Part shown: piece after piece, positions 8,019 through 13,923 of the stretch
Numbering within the stretch: the first letter of the stretch is position 1
How the letters are laid out: each line of letters starts with the position of its first letter
Assembly (NCBI GenBank): GCA_023388605.1
Contig: JAEWFX010000038.1
Span: 1 to 13,923 of the forward strand
Direction of reading: 5' to 3'
Length of the DNA stretch: 13,923 bases
Origin: Bacillota bacterium
Lineage (GTDB): Bacteria; Bacillota; Clostridia; Saccharofermentanales; DTU023
Made by a program: the position numbers and the translations under genes
The notes under the pieces: generated by a model
Database searches by the model: none
Told to the model about the DNA's origin: nothing
Seen by the model: only the letters and a program-made list of their open reading frames with translations

Positions 8019-8068
8019 GACTATCACTGCTATGACCGTAATCTCTATTAATTTATCTGAAACAATGG

Positions 8069-9574
8069 TTATTGACGTTCACTCTCCTTGCGGATAACGT
8101 CGTGTGCGCCACCTTCAACAATACTGGTCGGCGAGACGATAACCAGTTGGGCACGCTCTTGAAACTCTTCGATATTAGTAGCACCACAGGCACACATCGT
8201 CGCTTTAATTTTGGCGATAGATGTGGCGAGATTGTCTTTGAGTTTACCTGCATAAGGCACGTAAGAATCAACGCCTTCTTCAAAAGTCATCTTATTGCCC
8301 TTATGCTCTACGCCATCATCGTAGCGTTGCCAATTTCGAGCTCTATTGGAACCTTCACCCCAGTACTCTTTGACATAGTTGCCATTGACGACTAAACGGC
8401 GAGTAGGACTTTCATCGAAACGGGCGAAATAACGTCCCAGCATCAAGAAGTCGGCTCCCATAGCCAGAGCTAGAGCCATATGGTAATCATATACAATACC
8501 GCCATCAGAACAGATGGGGATGTAGATGCCAGTTTCTGCAAAATACTCATCACGAGCTTTCGCTACTTCCATAACTGCAGATGCCTGACCCATACCGATA
8601 CCTTTTTGCTCACGGGTTATACAAATGGATCCTCCGCCAATACCGATTTTGATGAAATCAGCACCAGCTTCCGCTAAAAATCTAAAGCCATCTGCACTGA
8701 CTACGTTACCAGCACCTACATAGGCATCGGGAGTATTCTCTTTTATCCAGCGTAGAGTATCTGCCTGCCAATCAGAAAAACCGTCAGAAGAATCTATACA
8801 CAAAACGTCTACGCCAGCCTCAACTAGAGCAGGGACTCGCTCCTTATAATCACGAGTATTGATGCCCGCTCCGACTAAAAGACGTTTATCCGAGTCTAAT
8901 AACTCACAGGGATGCTCTTTGTGTTCATCGTAGTCTTTACGAAAAACCAGGGATACTAATTTTTGCTCATGGTTGACTATGGGTAATTGGTTGAGTTTAT
9001 TGTCCCAGATAATATCATTGGCTTCGCTCAGAGTCACCCCTTCTTCAGCGTAGATCATATGCTCAAAGGGAGTCATGAATTCTGAGACTTTAGTATCAGG
9101 CTGCATGCGTGAAACGCGATAATCACGACTGGTTACGATGCCCAATAATTTACCATTAGCTGTTCCATCTTCGGTGATGGGTACAGTTGAGTGGCCAGTT
9201 TCAGCTTTGATATTTAATACATCTGACAGTGTGGCATCCGGTCTAAGATTGGCATCTGATGTCACAAAGCCTGCTTTGTACTTTTTGACTTTACGTACCA
9301 TTTCAGCCTGAGACTCAATCGACTGTGAACCGAAGATAAAAGTGATTCCTCCTTCACGTGCGAGAGCTACTGCCATACGATCGCCAGAAACTGACTGCAT
9401 GATGGCAGATGTAAAGGGTACATTCAAGCTGAGAGGAGCTTCCTCCCCTTTCTTGAATCTGACTAAAGGTGTCTTCAAAGTCACATTGTCAGGTATACAG
9501 GTACGTGTCGTGTGATGTGGTACCAACAAAAATTCAGAAAATGTACGCGAGGGTTCTTCGTAGACAAAAGCCAT
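8069..9574 (-). CDS. guaB: IMP dehydrogenase (clostridial-type variant with CBS domains)
   Basis: Oxidises IMP to XMP with NAD+, the committed step to GMP. At 501 aa, the catalytic (beta/alpha)8 barrel is interrupted at about residues 105-220 by a pair of CBS domains (VPITEDGTANGKLLGIV, LNQLPIVNHEQKLVSLVF). The substrate loop reads GIGGGSICITREQKG with catalytic Cys318. The mobile flap reads YWGEGSNRARNWQRY, with the likely Arg417-Tyr418 dyad. These blocks differ from the usual SICTTR and YRGMGS patterns but agree with what I recall of a variant common in Clostridia and relatives. AAGGAG precedes the ATG by 5 bases. The gene starts 18 bases after pyrG, pairing two nucleotide end-product enzymes. 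GMP reductase is a distant alternative, but the CBS domains and overall match favour IMPDH. Confidence 0.92.
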   Translation of the reverse strand: MAFVYEEPSRTFSEFLLVPHHTTRTCIPDNVTLKTPLVRFKKGEEAPLSLNVPFTSAIMQSVSGDRMAVALAREGGITFIFGSQSIESQAEMVRKVKKYKAGFVTSDANLRPDATLSDVLNIKAETGHSTVPITEDGTANGKLLGIVTSRDYRVSRMQPDTKVSEFMTPFEHMIYAEEGVTLSEANDIIWDNKLNQLPIVNHEQKLVSLVFRKDYDEHKEHPCELLDSDKRLLVGAGINTRDYKERVPALVEAGVDVLCIDSSDGFSDWQADTLRWIKENTPDAYVGAGNVVSADGFRFLAEAGADFIKIGIGGGSICITREQKGIGMGQASAVMEVAKARDEYFAETGIYIPICSDGGIVYDYHMALALAMGADFLMLGRYFARFDESPTRRLVVNGNYVKEYWGEGSNRARNWQRYDDGVEHKGNKMTFEEGVDSYVPYAGKLKDNLATSIAKIKATMCACGATNIEEFQERAQLVIVSPTSIVEGGAHDVIRKESERQ

Positions 9575-9592
9575 AAATACTCCTTCTAATAT

Positions 9593-11254
9593 CTAGTTAA
9601 TATTATTTGCTCGTTGAAATTTCATCGCTTGCTCGATCAAGGATAAGAACACAGGATGCGGCTTGATCGGACGCGATTTGAATTCTGGATGTGCAAGCAT
9701 ACCGACGAAGAAAGGATGTTCTTCAGTCCTCAACTCGATTGCTTCGACAATGTGTCCATCTGGCGAGGTGCCACTGAAGACAACACCTGATTGCAAGAGA
9801 GGCACCTGGTAGGCAGGATTTAATTCACGGCGGTGATGATGACGTTCTTTGACTTCATCTACACCGTATATTTCCGACAGCAATGAACCTTCTGCTATCT
9901 TCATACTGTAAGCACCACAGCGCATAGGCTGTTCAGGGAACGGAACCTGTTTGATGTTTTTAGCTTGCTCACTGGTCAGACCAGCATAGTAAAAGATATC
10001 GCTGCATTCCTTTTCGGATTCATCGGAATGAGCATCTTTGATGCCGGCTACATTGCGTGCGATCTCACAGACAGCCATCTGCATACCCAAACCTATGCCT
10101 AAGAAAGGTAGTTTATGTCTGCGAGCATATCCAGCAGCTAATATCATGCCGTCCATACCACGAGGTCCAAATCCTCCGGGGATCAAGATAGCATCACAGT
10201 CAGCAAAAATTTCACTCAGCTCATCTTCTGTCTTGTTTTCGATCTGATCACTATCCACCCATGTAATCTTTAAAGCCACTTCTTTTTCGATGGTCGCGTG
10301 TTTGAGTGCTTCTAATACAGAGTAATATGCATCTTGTAGAGCATTATATTTGCCGACTAAAGCAACATTGACTTGACCCTTGATGTGCTTGATTTTCTCT
10401 AGGAGCTTTTCCCATTTCTGTAGATTTGGATCGATAAATTGGGCGATTCCGAGCTGACGGCAAACACAGTCCGCCAGACCTTGTTTTTCAAAATATAAAG
10501 GCAACGAGTAGATTGTATCTACATCCATATTCTCGATAACGCTATCTTCACGCACATTGCAGAATAGAGCTATCTTTTTGCGCGTTACCTGATCTAAAGG
10601 TACTTCTGTACGACAGACCAATACATCTGGCTGTACACCCAGAGAAAGTAAACGCTGTACACTGTGTTGAGTGGGTTTGGTCTTAACTTCGCCTGAAGAT
10701 TTAAGGTATGGCAATAGCGTGACATGGATAATCAGGCAATTCTCTCGTCCTATCTGGTAACCCACTTGACGGATGGCTTCGATGTAGGGATTGCTCTCCA
10801 TATCACCGATAGTGCCACCGATTTCACAGATCACCACATCGGTGGGCTCGTCACTGCGACGTGAAACATTGAATATATGTTCTTTGATCTCATTGATAAT
10901 ATGAGGTACGACCTGTACTGTGCCGCCATTGTAAATACCGCGACGCTCATCGTCGATGACATCGCGATAGATCATGCCTGAAGTGATATCACTCTCTTGA
11001 TCGAGATTAACATCAGTAAAACGCTCATAGTGGCCAATATCTAGATCAGTCTGAGCACCGTCTTCAGTTATAAATATCTCACCGTGTTGGATCGGGCTCA
11101 TCAGAGCAGGATCCACATTGATATATGGATCAAATTTTTGGCAACGCACAGTGATGCCACGGGCTTTGAGCAAACAACCTAAAACAGCTGCGGTTACACC
11201 TTTACCTAGACCAGAAACCACTCCTCCGGTCACGAAAATATATTTAGTAGACAT
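9593..11254 (-). CDS. pyrG: CTP synthase lacking the glutaminase nucleophile (Cys to Gly)
   Basis: CTP synthase makes CTP from UTP and ATP, with nitrogen from glutamine via a C-terminal class I glutaminase domain. At 553 aa it is full length. The synthase half is well preserved: YIFVTGGVVSGLGKG, QHGEIFITEDGAQTDLD, ICEIGGTIGD and VKTKPTQHSV. In the glutaminase half the nucleophile elbow reads LGIGLGMQ instead of LGICLGMQ, so Gly388 (GGT, 10091-10093) replaces the catalytic Cys. The partner His522 and Glu524 remain (AHPEF), as does GGFGPRG. Nearby conserved blocks have drifted: EQPMRCGAY for the usual GGTMRLGAY type, and ERHHHRRELN for ERHRHRYEVN. The enzyme may use only free ammonia. I start it at the ATG at 11254, with AAAGG 6 bases upstream; the frame extends to a TTG at 11275. 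It lies 25 bases after ddl. Confidence 0.95.
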   Translation of the reverse strand: MSTKYIFVTGGVVSGLGKGVTAAVLGCLLKARGITVRCQKFDPYINVDPALMSPIQHGEIFITEDGAQTDLDIGHYERFTDVNLDQESDITSGMIYRDVIDDERRGIYNGGTVQVVPHIINEIKEHIFNVSRRSDEPTDVVICEIGGTIGDMESNPYIEAIRQVGYQIGRENCLIIHVTLLPYLKSSGEVKTKPTQHSVQRLLSLGVQPDVLVCRTEVPLDQVTRKKIALFCNVREDSVIENMDVDTIYSLPLYFEKQGLADCVCRQLGIAQFIDPNLQKWEKLLEKIKHIKGQVNVALVGKYNALQDAYYSVLEALKHATIEKEVALKITWVDSDQIENKTEDELSEIFADCDAILIPGGFGPRGMDGMILAAGYARRHKLPFLGIGLGMQMAVCEIARNVAGIKDAHSDESEKECSDIFYYAGLTSEQAKNIKQVPFPEQPMRCGAYSMKIAEGSLLSEIYGVDEVKERHHHRRELNPAYQVPLLQSGVVFSGTSPDGHIVEAIELRTEEHPFFVGMLAHPEFKSRPIKPHPVFLSLIEQAMKFQRANNIN

Positions 11255-11279
11255 AATGACCTTTCTATGCGGCAAATAT

Positions 11280-12398
11280 CTATTTATTCATCAGTGCTGC
11301 GCTGATCAACAATTTCATTAAGTGTGGAGCTTCAATACCAGAATACTCCATCAATTTAGGGTACATCGATATGCTGGTAAATCCTGGTAGAGTATTGATT
11401 TCGTTGATATAGATCCTACCCGTTTCTTTTTCGACGAAGAAATCAGCTCTGCACAGTCCATGTCCATCGACAACACGAAAAGCCAATTTCGCATACTCTT
11501 CAAGTTGCTTTTGCAATTCAGGCTCCAGCGGTGCTGGTAGGAGTAACCGTGAATTGGCATCTTTATATTTAGCTTCAAAATCATAGAATTCACGATCAGG
11601 AACAATTTCACCTGGCTCAGAGACAAATATGCTCCCTTCATCATCACTGAGCTGCAATACAGCGAATTCTATTTCTCTGACATTGGCAGCTTCATCGATG
11701 ACCACCTTAGAATCATGTTGAAAAGCGATCTCTAGAGCGGCTTTGAGATCTTCTGTATTCTTAGCTTTGCTGATTCCCACTGAAGAACCAGCATTGGCAG
11801 GTTTTACAAACACAGGATAAGACAAAAAAGACTCTATCTCAGTGATGCATTGTTCAGGCTTGCTCAAATAACGACGATGATAGAGCCAAGTCCATTTAGT
11901 CTGCGGTATACCTGCATGATCGAAGAGCATGCGTGATATAACCTTATCCATACTGACTGCACTGTCGACAACCTGGCAACCGACATAGGGGATGCCAGCT
12001 AATTGCCAGAGTCCCTGCACTGTGCCGTCTTCACCATTGCGACCATGTAGAACTGGGAAGATACAATCGATCGATTGAAACTTATCACCTGCTACAAAAC
12101 CACGATGTTGTCCATCCATACACCAGTTGAGCAAGAGATTACTTTGCTTTTGCCATTTATCTTCTTTGATCTCCTCGATGGTTGCATCTGTTAAGTACCA
12201 AGCACCATCTCTAGTGATACCGACTTTGTGTACTTGAACATTCTCTAACCGAGAACAAACCTCAATAATAAAAGAGGCCGAAACAAGAGAAACACTGTAC
12301 TCACTGCTCTGGCCTCCGAAAACTATCGCTAGATCTAAATGAGAACCACCTACTTTATTCGCTGATGAGGTAGTATCAGTAAAATCACTAATGAACAT
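11280..12398 (-). CDS. ddl: D-alanine--D-alanine ligase
   Basis: Cytoplasmic ATP-grasp enzyme that joins two D-Ala for peptidoglycan precursors. It is 372 aa from the ATG at 12398. Motifs in order are VFGGQSSEYSVSL, VLHGRNGEDGTVQG, SAVSMDK, FVKPANAGSSVGI, EFYDFEAKY, CRADFFVE and NEINTLPGFTSISMYPKLM. The Tyr ending FEAKY points to D-Ala-D-Ala rather than D-Ala-D-Lac specificity (known for the family, inferred here). About 22 residues precede the first conserved strand, longer than usual, and no better internal start is visible. The ATG shares its A with the stop of the preceding gene (TGATG), and GTG at 12401 is an alternative start. The ribosome binding site is weak, so translation probably couples to the upstream gene. 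Confidence 0.95.
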   Translation of the reverse strand: MFISDFTDTTSSANKVGGSHLDLAIVFGGQSSEYSVSLVSASFIIEVCSRLENVQVHKVGITRDGAWYLTDATIEEIKEDKWQKQSNLLLNWCMDGQHRGFVAGDKFQSIDCIFPVLHGRNGEDGTVQGLWQLAGIPYVGCQVVDSAVSMDKVISRMLFDHAGIPQTKWTWLYHRRYLSKPEQCITEIESFLSYPVFVKPANAGSSVGISKAKNTEDLKAALEIAFQHDSKVVIDEAANVREIEFAVLQLSDDEGSIFVSEPGEIVPDREFYDFEAKYKDANSRLLLPAPLEPELQKQLEEYAKLAFRVVDGHGLCRADFFVEKETGRIYINEINTLPGFTSISMYPKLMEYSGIEAPHLMKLLISAALMNK

Positions 12399-12955
12399 CA
12401 CTCTAAATCTTTCTTATTCTTTTGAATATATACCAGCATCTCGGTCAAATGAGTTTCTAAATCGCTTAAAACCTGCTTTGCATAATCTAATGTCTGATTT
12501 TGTAGATTACGGCTCTGAGAAGTAGCATTATCGACAATGCGTTGAGCTTCAGCCATCGCTGACTGAGTCACCTCGTGCTCGTCGATCATACGTGCCATCT
12601 TATTTTCGGCATCACGCAAAATCACATCTGCCTCTTTGCGAGCTTCTAGGATAAATTGACGATGCTGTTGCAAGAGCCAGCGTGCTTGACGCAATTCATT
12701 CGGCAAGAGTTCACGCAACATATCTGCGAAATAGAGCATCTCATCGCGATCGACCATCACCATATCTGAAAAAGGCACTTTGCGAGCTGATTTAAGTCTG
12801 TCCTCAATCAATTGAAGATAGTCGTCAACATCATGAGTTTCCTCACGGTACTTATCGCCGATACTCGGCGAATCGATCACATCTTGACGATCATCAACAA
12901 TATTCTCTTGAGGATTAACATCACTCATAAAATCCGGTTGCGAATTATCGTTCAT
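12398..12955 (-). CDS. Conserved coiled-coil protein of unknown function (often named 'ATPase' or V-ATPase subunit H-like)
   Basis: I recognise this as a family of uncharacterised proteins in Clostridia, found near coaD, but no function is established. It is 185 aa from the ATG at 12955, with GGAG 6 bases upstream; the frame extends to a TTG at 12982 without support. The first 40 residues are acidic and likely disordered. Next comes the most conserved block (LIEDRLKSARKVPFSDMVMV, DRDEMLYFADMLRELLP). From about residue 80 to the end it is predicted to be one long helix or coiled coil rich in Ala, Glu, Gln and Arg (ARKEADVILRDAENKMARMI). No nucleotide-binding motif, signal peptide or membrane segment is visible, so the 'ATPase' label probably reflects resemblance to F-type subunit b and V-type subunit H stalks. 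It sits between coaD and ddl and overlaps ddl by one base. A role in envelope or division scaffolding, as for DivIVA-like proteins, is speculation. Confidence 0.85.
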   Translation of the reverse strand: MNDNSQPDFMSDVNPQENIVDDRQDVIDSPSIGDKYREETHDVDDYLQLIEDRLKSARKVPFSDMVMVDRDEMLYFADMLRELLPNELRQARWLLQQHRQFILEARKEADVILRDAENKMARMIDEHEVTQSAMAEAQRIVDNATSQSRNLQNQTLDYAKQVLSDLETHLTEMLVYIQKNKKDLE

Positions 12956-12980
12956 ACCTTTCTCCTTTGAAAAGATATGC

Positions 12981-13009
12981 AATATTGTATATCAAAAAAC
13001 ACCTTTCAA
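12981..13009 (-). promoter_or_regulatory. Candidate promoter for the coiled-coil gene and ddl
   Basis: TTGAAA (13009-13004) and AATATT (12986-12981) are spaced by 17 bases on the minus strand in the 88-base gap after coaD. Transcription would start about 20 bases before the ATG, just ahead of AAGGAG. The -10 is only four of six, and TACAAT at 12988-12983 with a short spacer is an alternative. Confidence 0.35.
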
Positions 13010-13043
13010 GCTAATCAAAGACCTGATCACAGAAAAATTCATA

Positions 13044-13544
13044 TTAATCTTCTCGGTCAGATAAAAGGTCACAGATAACTTCTGGCACATAGGCTCGATA
13101 GTCACCACCACGCAAAATCAATTCACGAACTATGGACGAACTGATATGTTGTTTGTCTGGACGCGGTGCTAAAAAAATAGTTTCACAGCCGAGCAACTGG
13201 CTGCGATTGACCTCGGCCATTTGATTTTCGTAAGCAAAATCTACTGAATTTCTTACACCTCGGACGATGGCAGTGATATTTAATTCTCTGACCACATCTA
13301 CCACCAGCCCTGAACTATGCACTAACTCTACCCGATCCGGCTTCAGATCACCTCGTGCACACAGATCTGCTATCACCGTTTTCCAGAGCTGTAGACGTTT
13401 GTCTATAGAGAACATATTCTTCTTTTCTGTATTCTCCATGATGGCGATACAAACTACGTCGCAGAGCCTGGAGCTACGCAACAATAAATCGACATGCCCC
13501 GCCGTCAGAGGATCGAATGTCCCTGTCAATAAATACTTGATCAT
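13044..13544 (-). CDS. coaD: Phosphopantetheine adenylyltransferase
   Basis: Transfers AMP from ATP to 4'-phosphopantetheine, the penultimate step of coenzyme A synthesis. At 166 aa it has the usual length. The nucleotide-binding pattern GTFDPLTAGHVD is at residues 8-19, with Thr in place of the usual Ser of GSFDP. VRGVRNSVDFAYENQMAEVN and ISSSIVREL near the C terminus are the other signature blocks. The ATG at 13544 is the only reasonable start, as an in-frame stop lies 12 bases upstream. No Shine-Dalgarno precedes it: the six bases before the ATG are TCCCGT, directly after a perfect TATAAT. This suggests a leaderless transcript. In many Bacillota coaD follows rsmD; here it is instead divergent from a tRNA. 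Confidence 0.96.
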   Translation of the reverse strand: MIKYLLTGTFDPLTAGHVDLLLRSSRLCDVVCIAIMENTEKKNMFSIDKRLQLWKTVIADLCARGDLKPDRVELVHSSGLVVDVVRELNITAIVRGVRNSVDFAYENQMAEVNRSQLLGCETIFLAPRPDKQHISSSIVRELILRGGDYRAYVPEVICDLLSDRED

Positions 13545-13550
13545 ACGGGA

Positions 13551-13559
13551 ATTATATCA
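13551..13559 (-). promoter_or_regulatory. Extended -10 promoter for coaD, likely leaderless transcript
   Basis: TGATATAAT on the minus strand is a perfect TATAAT with the TGn extension. Six bases separate it from the coaD ATG, so the predicted transcription start falls at or beside the A of the start codon. No convincing -35 box is present, as is usual for extended -10 promoters. Confidence 0.65.
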
Positions 13560-13592
13560 TCTACACTCTAAATTCTTTTTATTGATTGTAAA

Positions 13593-13618
13593 AAATAAGG
13601 GCCCTTGTTTTGATCAAA
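13593..13618. repeat. Two adjacent perfect 10-bp palindromes between coaD and tRNA-Ser
   Basis: AAGGGCCCTT (13597-13606) and TTTGATCAAA (13609-13618) are both perfectly self-complementary, with centres 12 bases apart. The first extends to a 20-base near-palindrome (13593-13612) with one mismatched pair. They lie about 37 bases upstream of the coaD -10 and about 28 bases upstream of the tRNA -35. They could be operator sites, or chance. Confidence 0.35.
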
Positions 13619-13645
13619 GCGTCGATTTTAACTAACACTGTCTTA

Positions 13646-13675
13646 TTCACTATCTGAGCAAATATATGCTATAAT
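13646..13675 (+). promoter_or_regulatory. Promoter of tRNA-Ser
   Basis: A perfect TATAAT (13670-13675) with the TGn extension (13667-13669) lies 12 bases before the mature tRNA 5' end. TTCACT (13646-13651) is a four-of-six -35 match at 18 bases spacing. Position and strength fit a stable-RNA promoter. Confidence 0.7.
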
Positions 13676-13687
13676 TCACGAGTTCAC

Positions 13688-13778
13688 GGAGATGTACCGA
13701 AGTGGTCATAACGGGACGCACTCGAAATGCGTTTGTCGGGTTACCGGCACGCGAGTTCGAATCTCGCCATCTCCGCCA
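13688..13778 (+). tRNA. tRNA-Ser, anticodon CGA (reads UCG)
   Basis: All arms can be drawn. The acceptor stem GGAGATG pairs with CATCTCC. The anticodon stem is ACGCA/TGCGT around the loop CTCGAAA, with anticodon CGA at 13723-13725. A long variable arm follows, as expected for a class II tRNA. The T arm GCGAG-TTCGAAT-CTCGC is perfect. The discriminator base is G, as usual for serine, and CCA is encoded (13776-13778). The gene stands alone and diverges from coaD. Confidence 0.97.
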
Positions 13779-13790
13779 GTAAAATTTATA

Positions 13791-13832
13791 TAAAGCCTGC
13801 CAAAGCTGAAAATGAAGCTCTAGCAGGCTTTA
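13791..13832. terminator. Bidirectional terminator between tRNA-Ser and the right-edge gene
   Basis: TAAAGCCTGC (13791-13800) is complementary to GCAGGCTTTA (13823-13832). A further short AGCT/AGCT pairing lies inside, so a long, interrupted hairpin forms. The A/T flanks on both sides could end the plus-strand tRNA transcript and the minus-strand gene that stops at 13854. The T runs are short (CTTTATC on the plus strand), so efficiency is uncertain. Confidence 0.7.
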
Positions 13833-13853
13833 TCAGTCTTTAAGACTTTAGTT

Positions 13854-13923
13854 TTATCGCATCAAACTACTCTCATTTTTTGGAAACAAAATCTCAATCG
13901 TTGTTCCTTTACCAAGCTCACTC
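13854..13923 (-). CDS. C-terminal end of a probable sensor histidine kinase (cut by window edge)
   Basis: The last 22 codons of a minus-strand frame are visible before the TAA at 13856-13854. They read SELGKGTTIEILFPK followed by a short polar tail. The pattern G-x-GT-x(2)-I/F-x-I-x-L/F-P is the usual ending of the HATPase_c domain of sensor histidine kinases (G2 box and last strand). The rest of the gene, including the His box, lies outside the window. Another GHKL ATPase is possible. Confidence 0.6.
   Translation of the reverse strand, partial: SELGKGTTIEILFPKNESSLMR

Noticed and set aside
8007..8061. Inverted repeat TTCAGATA ... TATCTGAA in the guaB-greA gap, as a guaB terminator
   Set aside because: The arms are 8 bases with a 39-base loop and no T tract follows on the minus strand. 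A repeat of this size is not very unlikely by chance, so it is not a convincing terminator.
8053..8283. Minus-strand frame of 76 codons over the 3' end of guaB
   Set aside because: It overlaps guaB in another frame, has no recognisable family and no supporting ribosome binding site, so it is a shadow of guaB.
11255..11275. TTG start for pyrG adding seven residues
   Set aside because: The ATG at 11254 has AAAGG at proper spacing and yields the usual CTP synthase N terminus (MSTKYIFVTGG), whereas the TTG has no ribosome binding site.
13835..13847. Short palindrome AGTCTTTAAGACT after the tRNA terminator hairpin
   Set aside because: The stem would be six pairs at most with almost no loop, mostly A/T, so it is too weak to call a second terminator.
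1..13923. Mobile elements, CRISPR arrays, toxin-antitoxin or defence systems
   Set aside because: I saw no direct repeat array, transposase or integrase motif, nor attachment-site duplication at the tRNA within the window; all long frames are explained by housekeeping genes.

Overview
The window looks like a chromosomal housekeeping segment of a Gram-positive bacterium of the phylum Bacillota, probably Clostridia-like. The evidence is RNase Y with a neighbouring YmdB, a PgpH-type HD phosphodiesterase beside PhoH, a clostridial-style IMP dehydrogenase, D-Ala-D-Ala ligase, strong AAGGAG/GGAGG ribosome binding sites, and moderately low G+C judged by eye. I cannot name the species. No phage, transposon, CRISPR array or defence genes are visible.

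Thirteen complete or partial genes form one tightly packed minus-strand cluster from about 13544 down to 1. In transcription order they are coaD, a coiled-coil protein of unknown function, ddl, pyrG, guaB, greA, lysS, rny, ymdB, lspA, rluD, phoH and a pgpH-like gene cut by the left edge. Gaps are mostly 8-115 bases. Three junctions overlap: coiled-coil/ddl by 1 base, lspA/rluD by 11 and rluD/phoH by 11. A strong hairpin terminator lies between rny and ymdB and a weaker hairpin between lysS and rny, so the cluster is probably several transcription units.

At the right end, a plus-strand tRNA-Ser(CGA) with encoded CCA diverges from coaD. A hairpin follows it, and then the last 22 codons of a minus-strand gene, probably a sensor histidine kinase, run off the right edge. 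No gene-free stretch exceeds 300 bases. The largest, 13545-13687 between coaD and the tRNA, holds two divergent extended -10 promoters and two adjacent perfect palindromes.

The genes cover cofactor synthesis (CoaD), cell wall precursors (Ddl), CTP and GMP supply (PyrG, GuaB), transcript cleavage rescue (GreA), lysine charging (LysS), RNA decay (RNase Y, with YmdB), lipoprotein maturation (LspA), rRNA modification (RluD) and c-di-AMP or RNA related functions (PgpH, PhoH).

Three observations stand out. The CTP synthase lacks the catalytic Cys of its glutaminase domain (Gly in GIGLGMQ), although the synthase domain looks intact. rny has no ATG/GTG/TTG at a proper distance from its near-perfect Shine-Dalgarno and appears to start at ATT. 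coaD has an extended -10 promoter placed so that transcription should begin at or next to its ATG, which predicts a leaderless mRNA.
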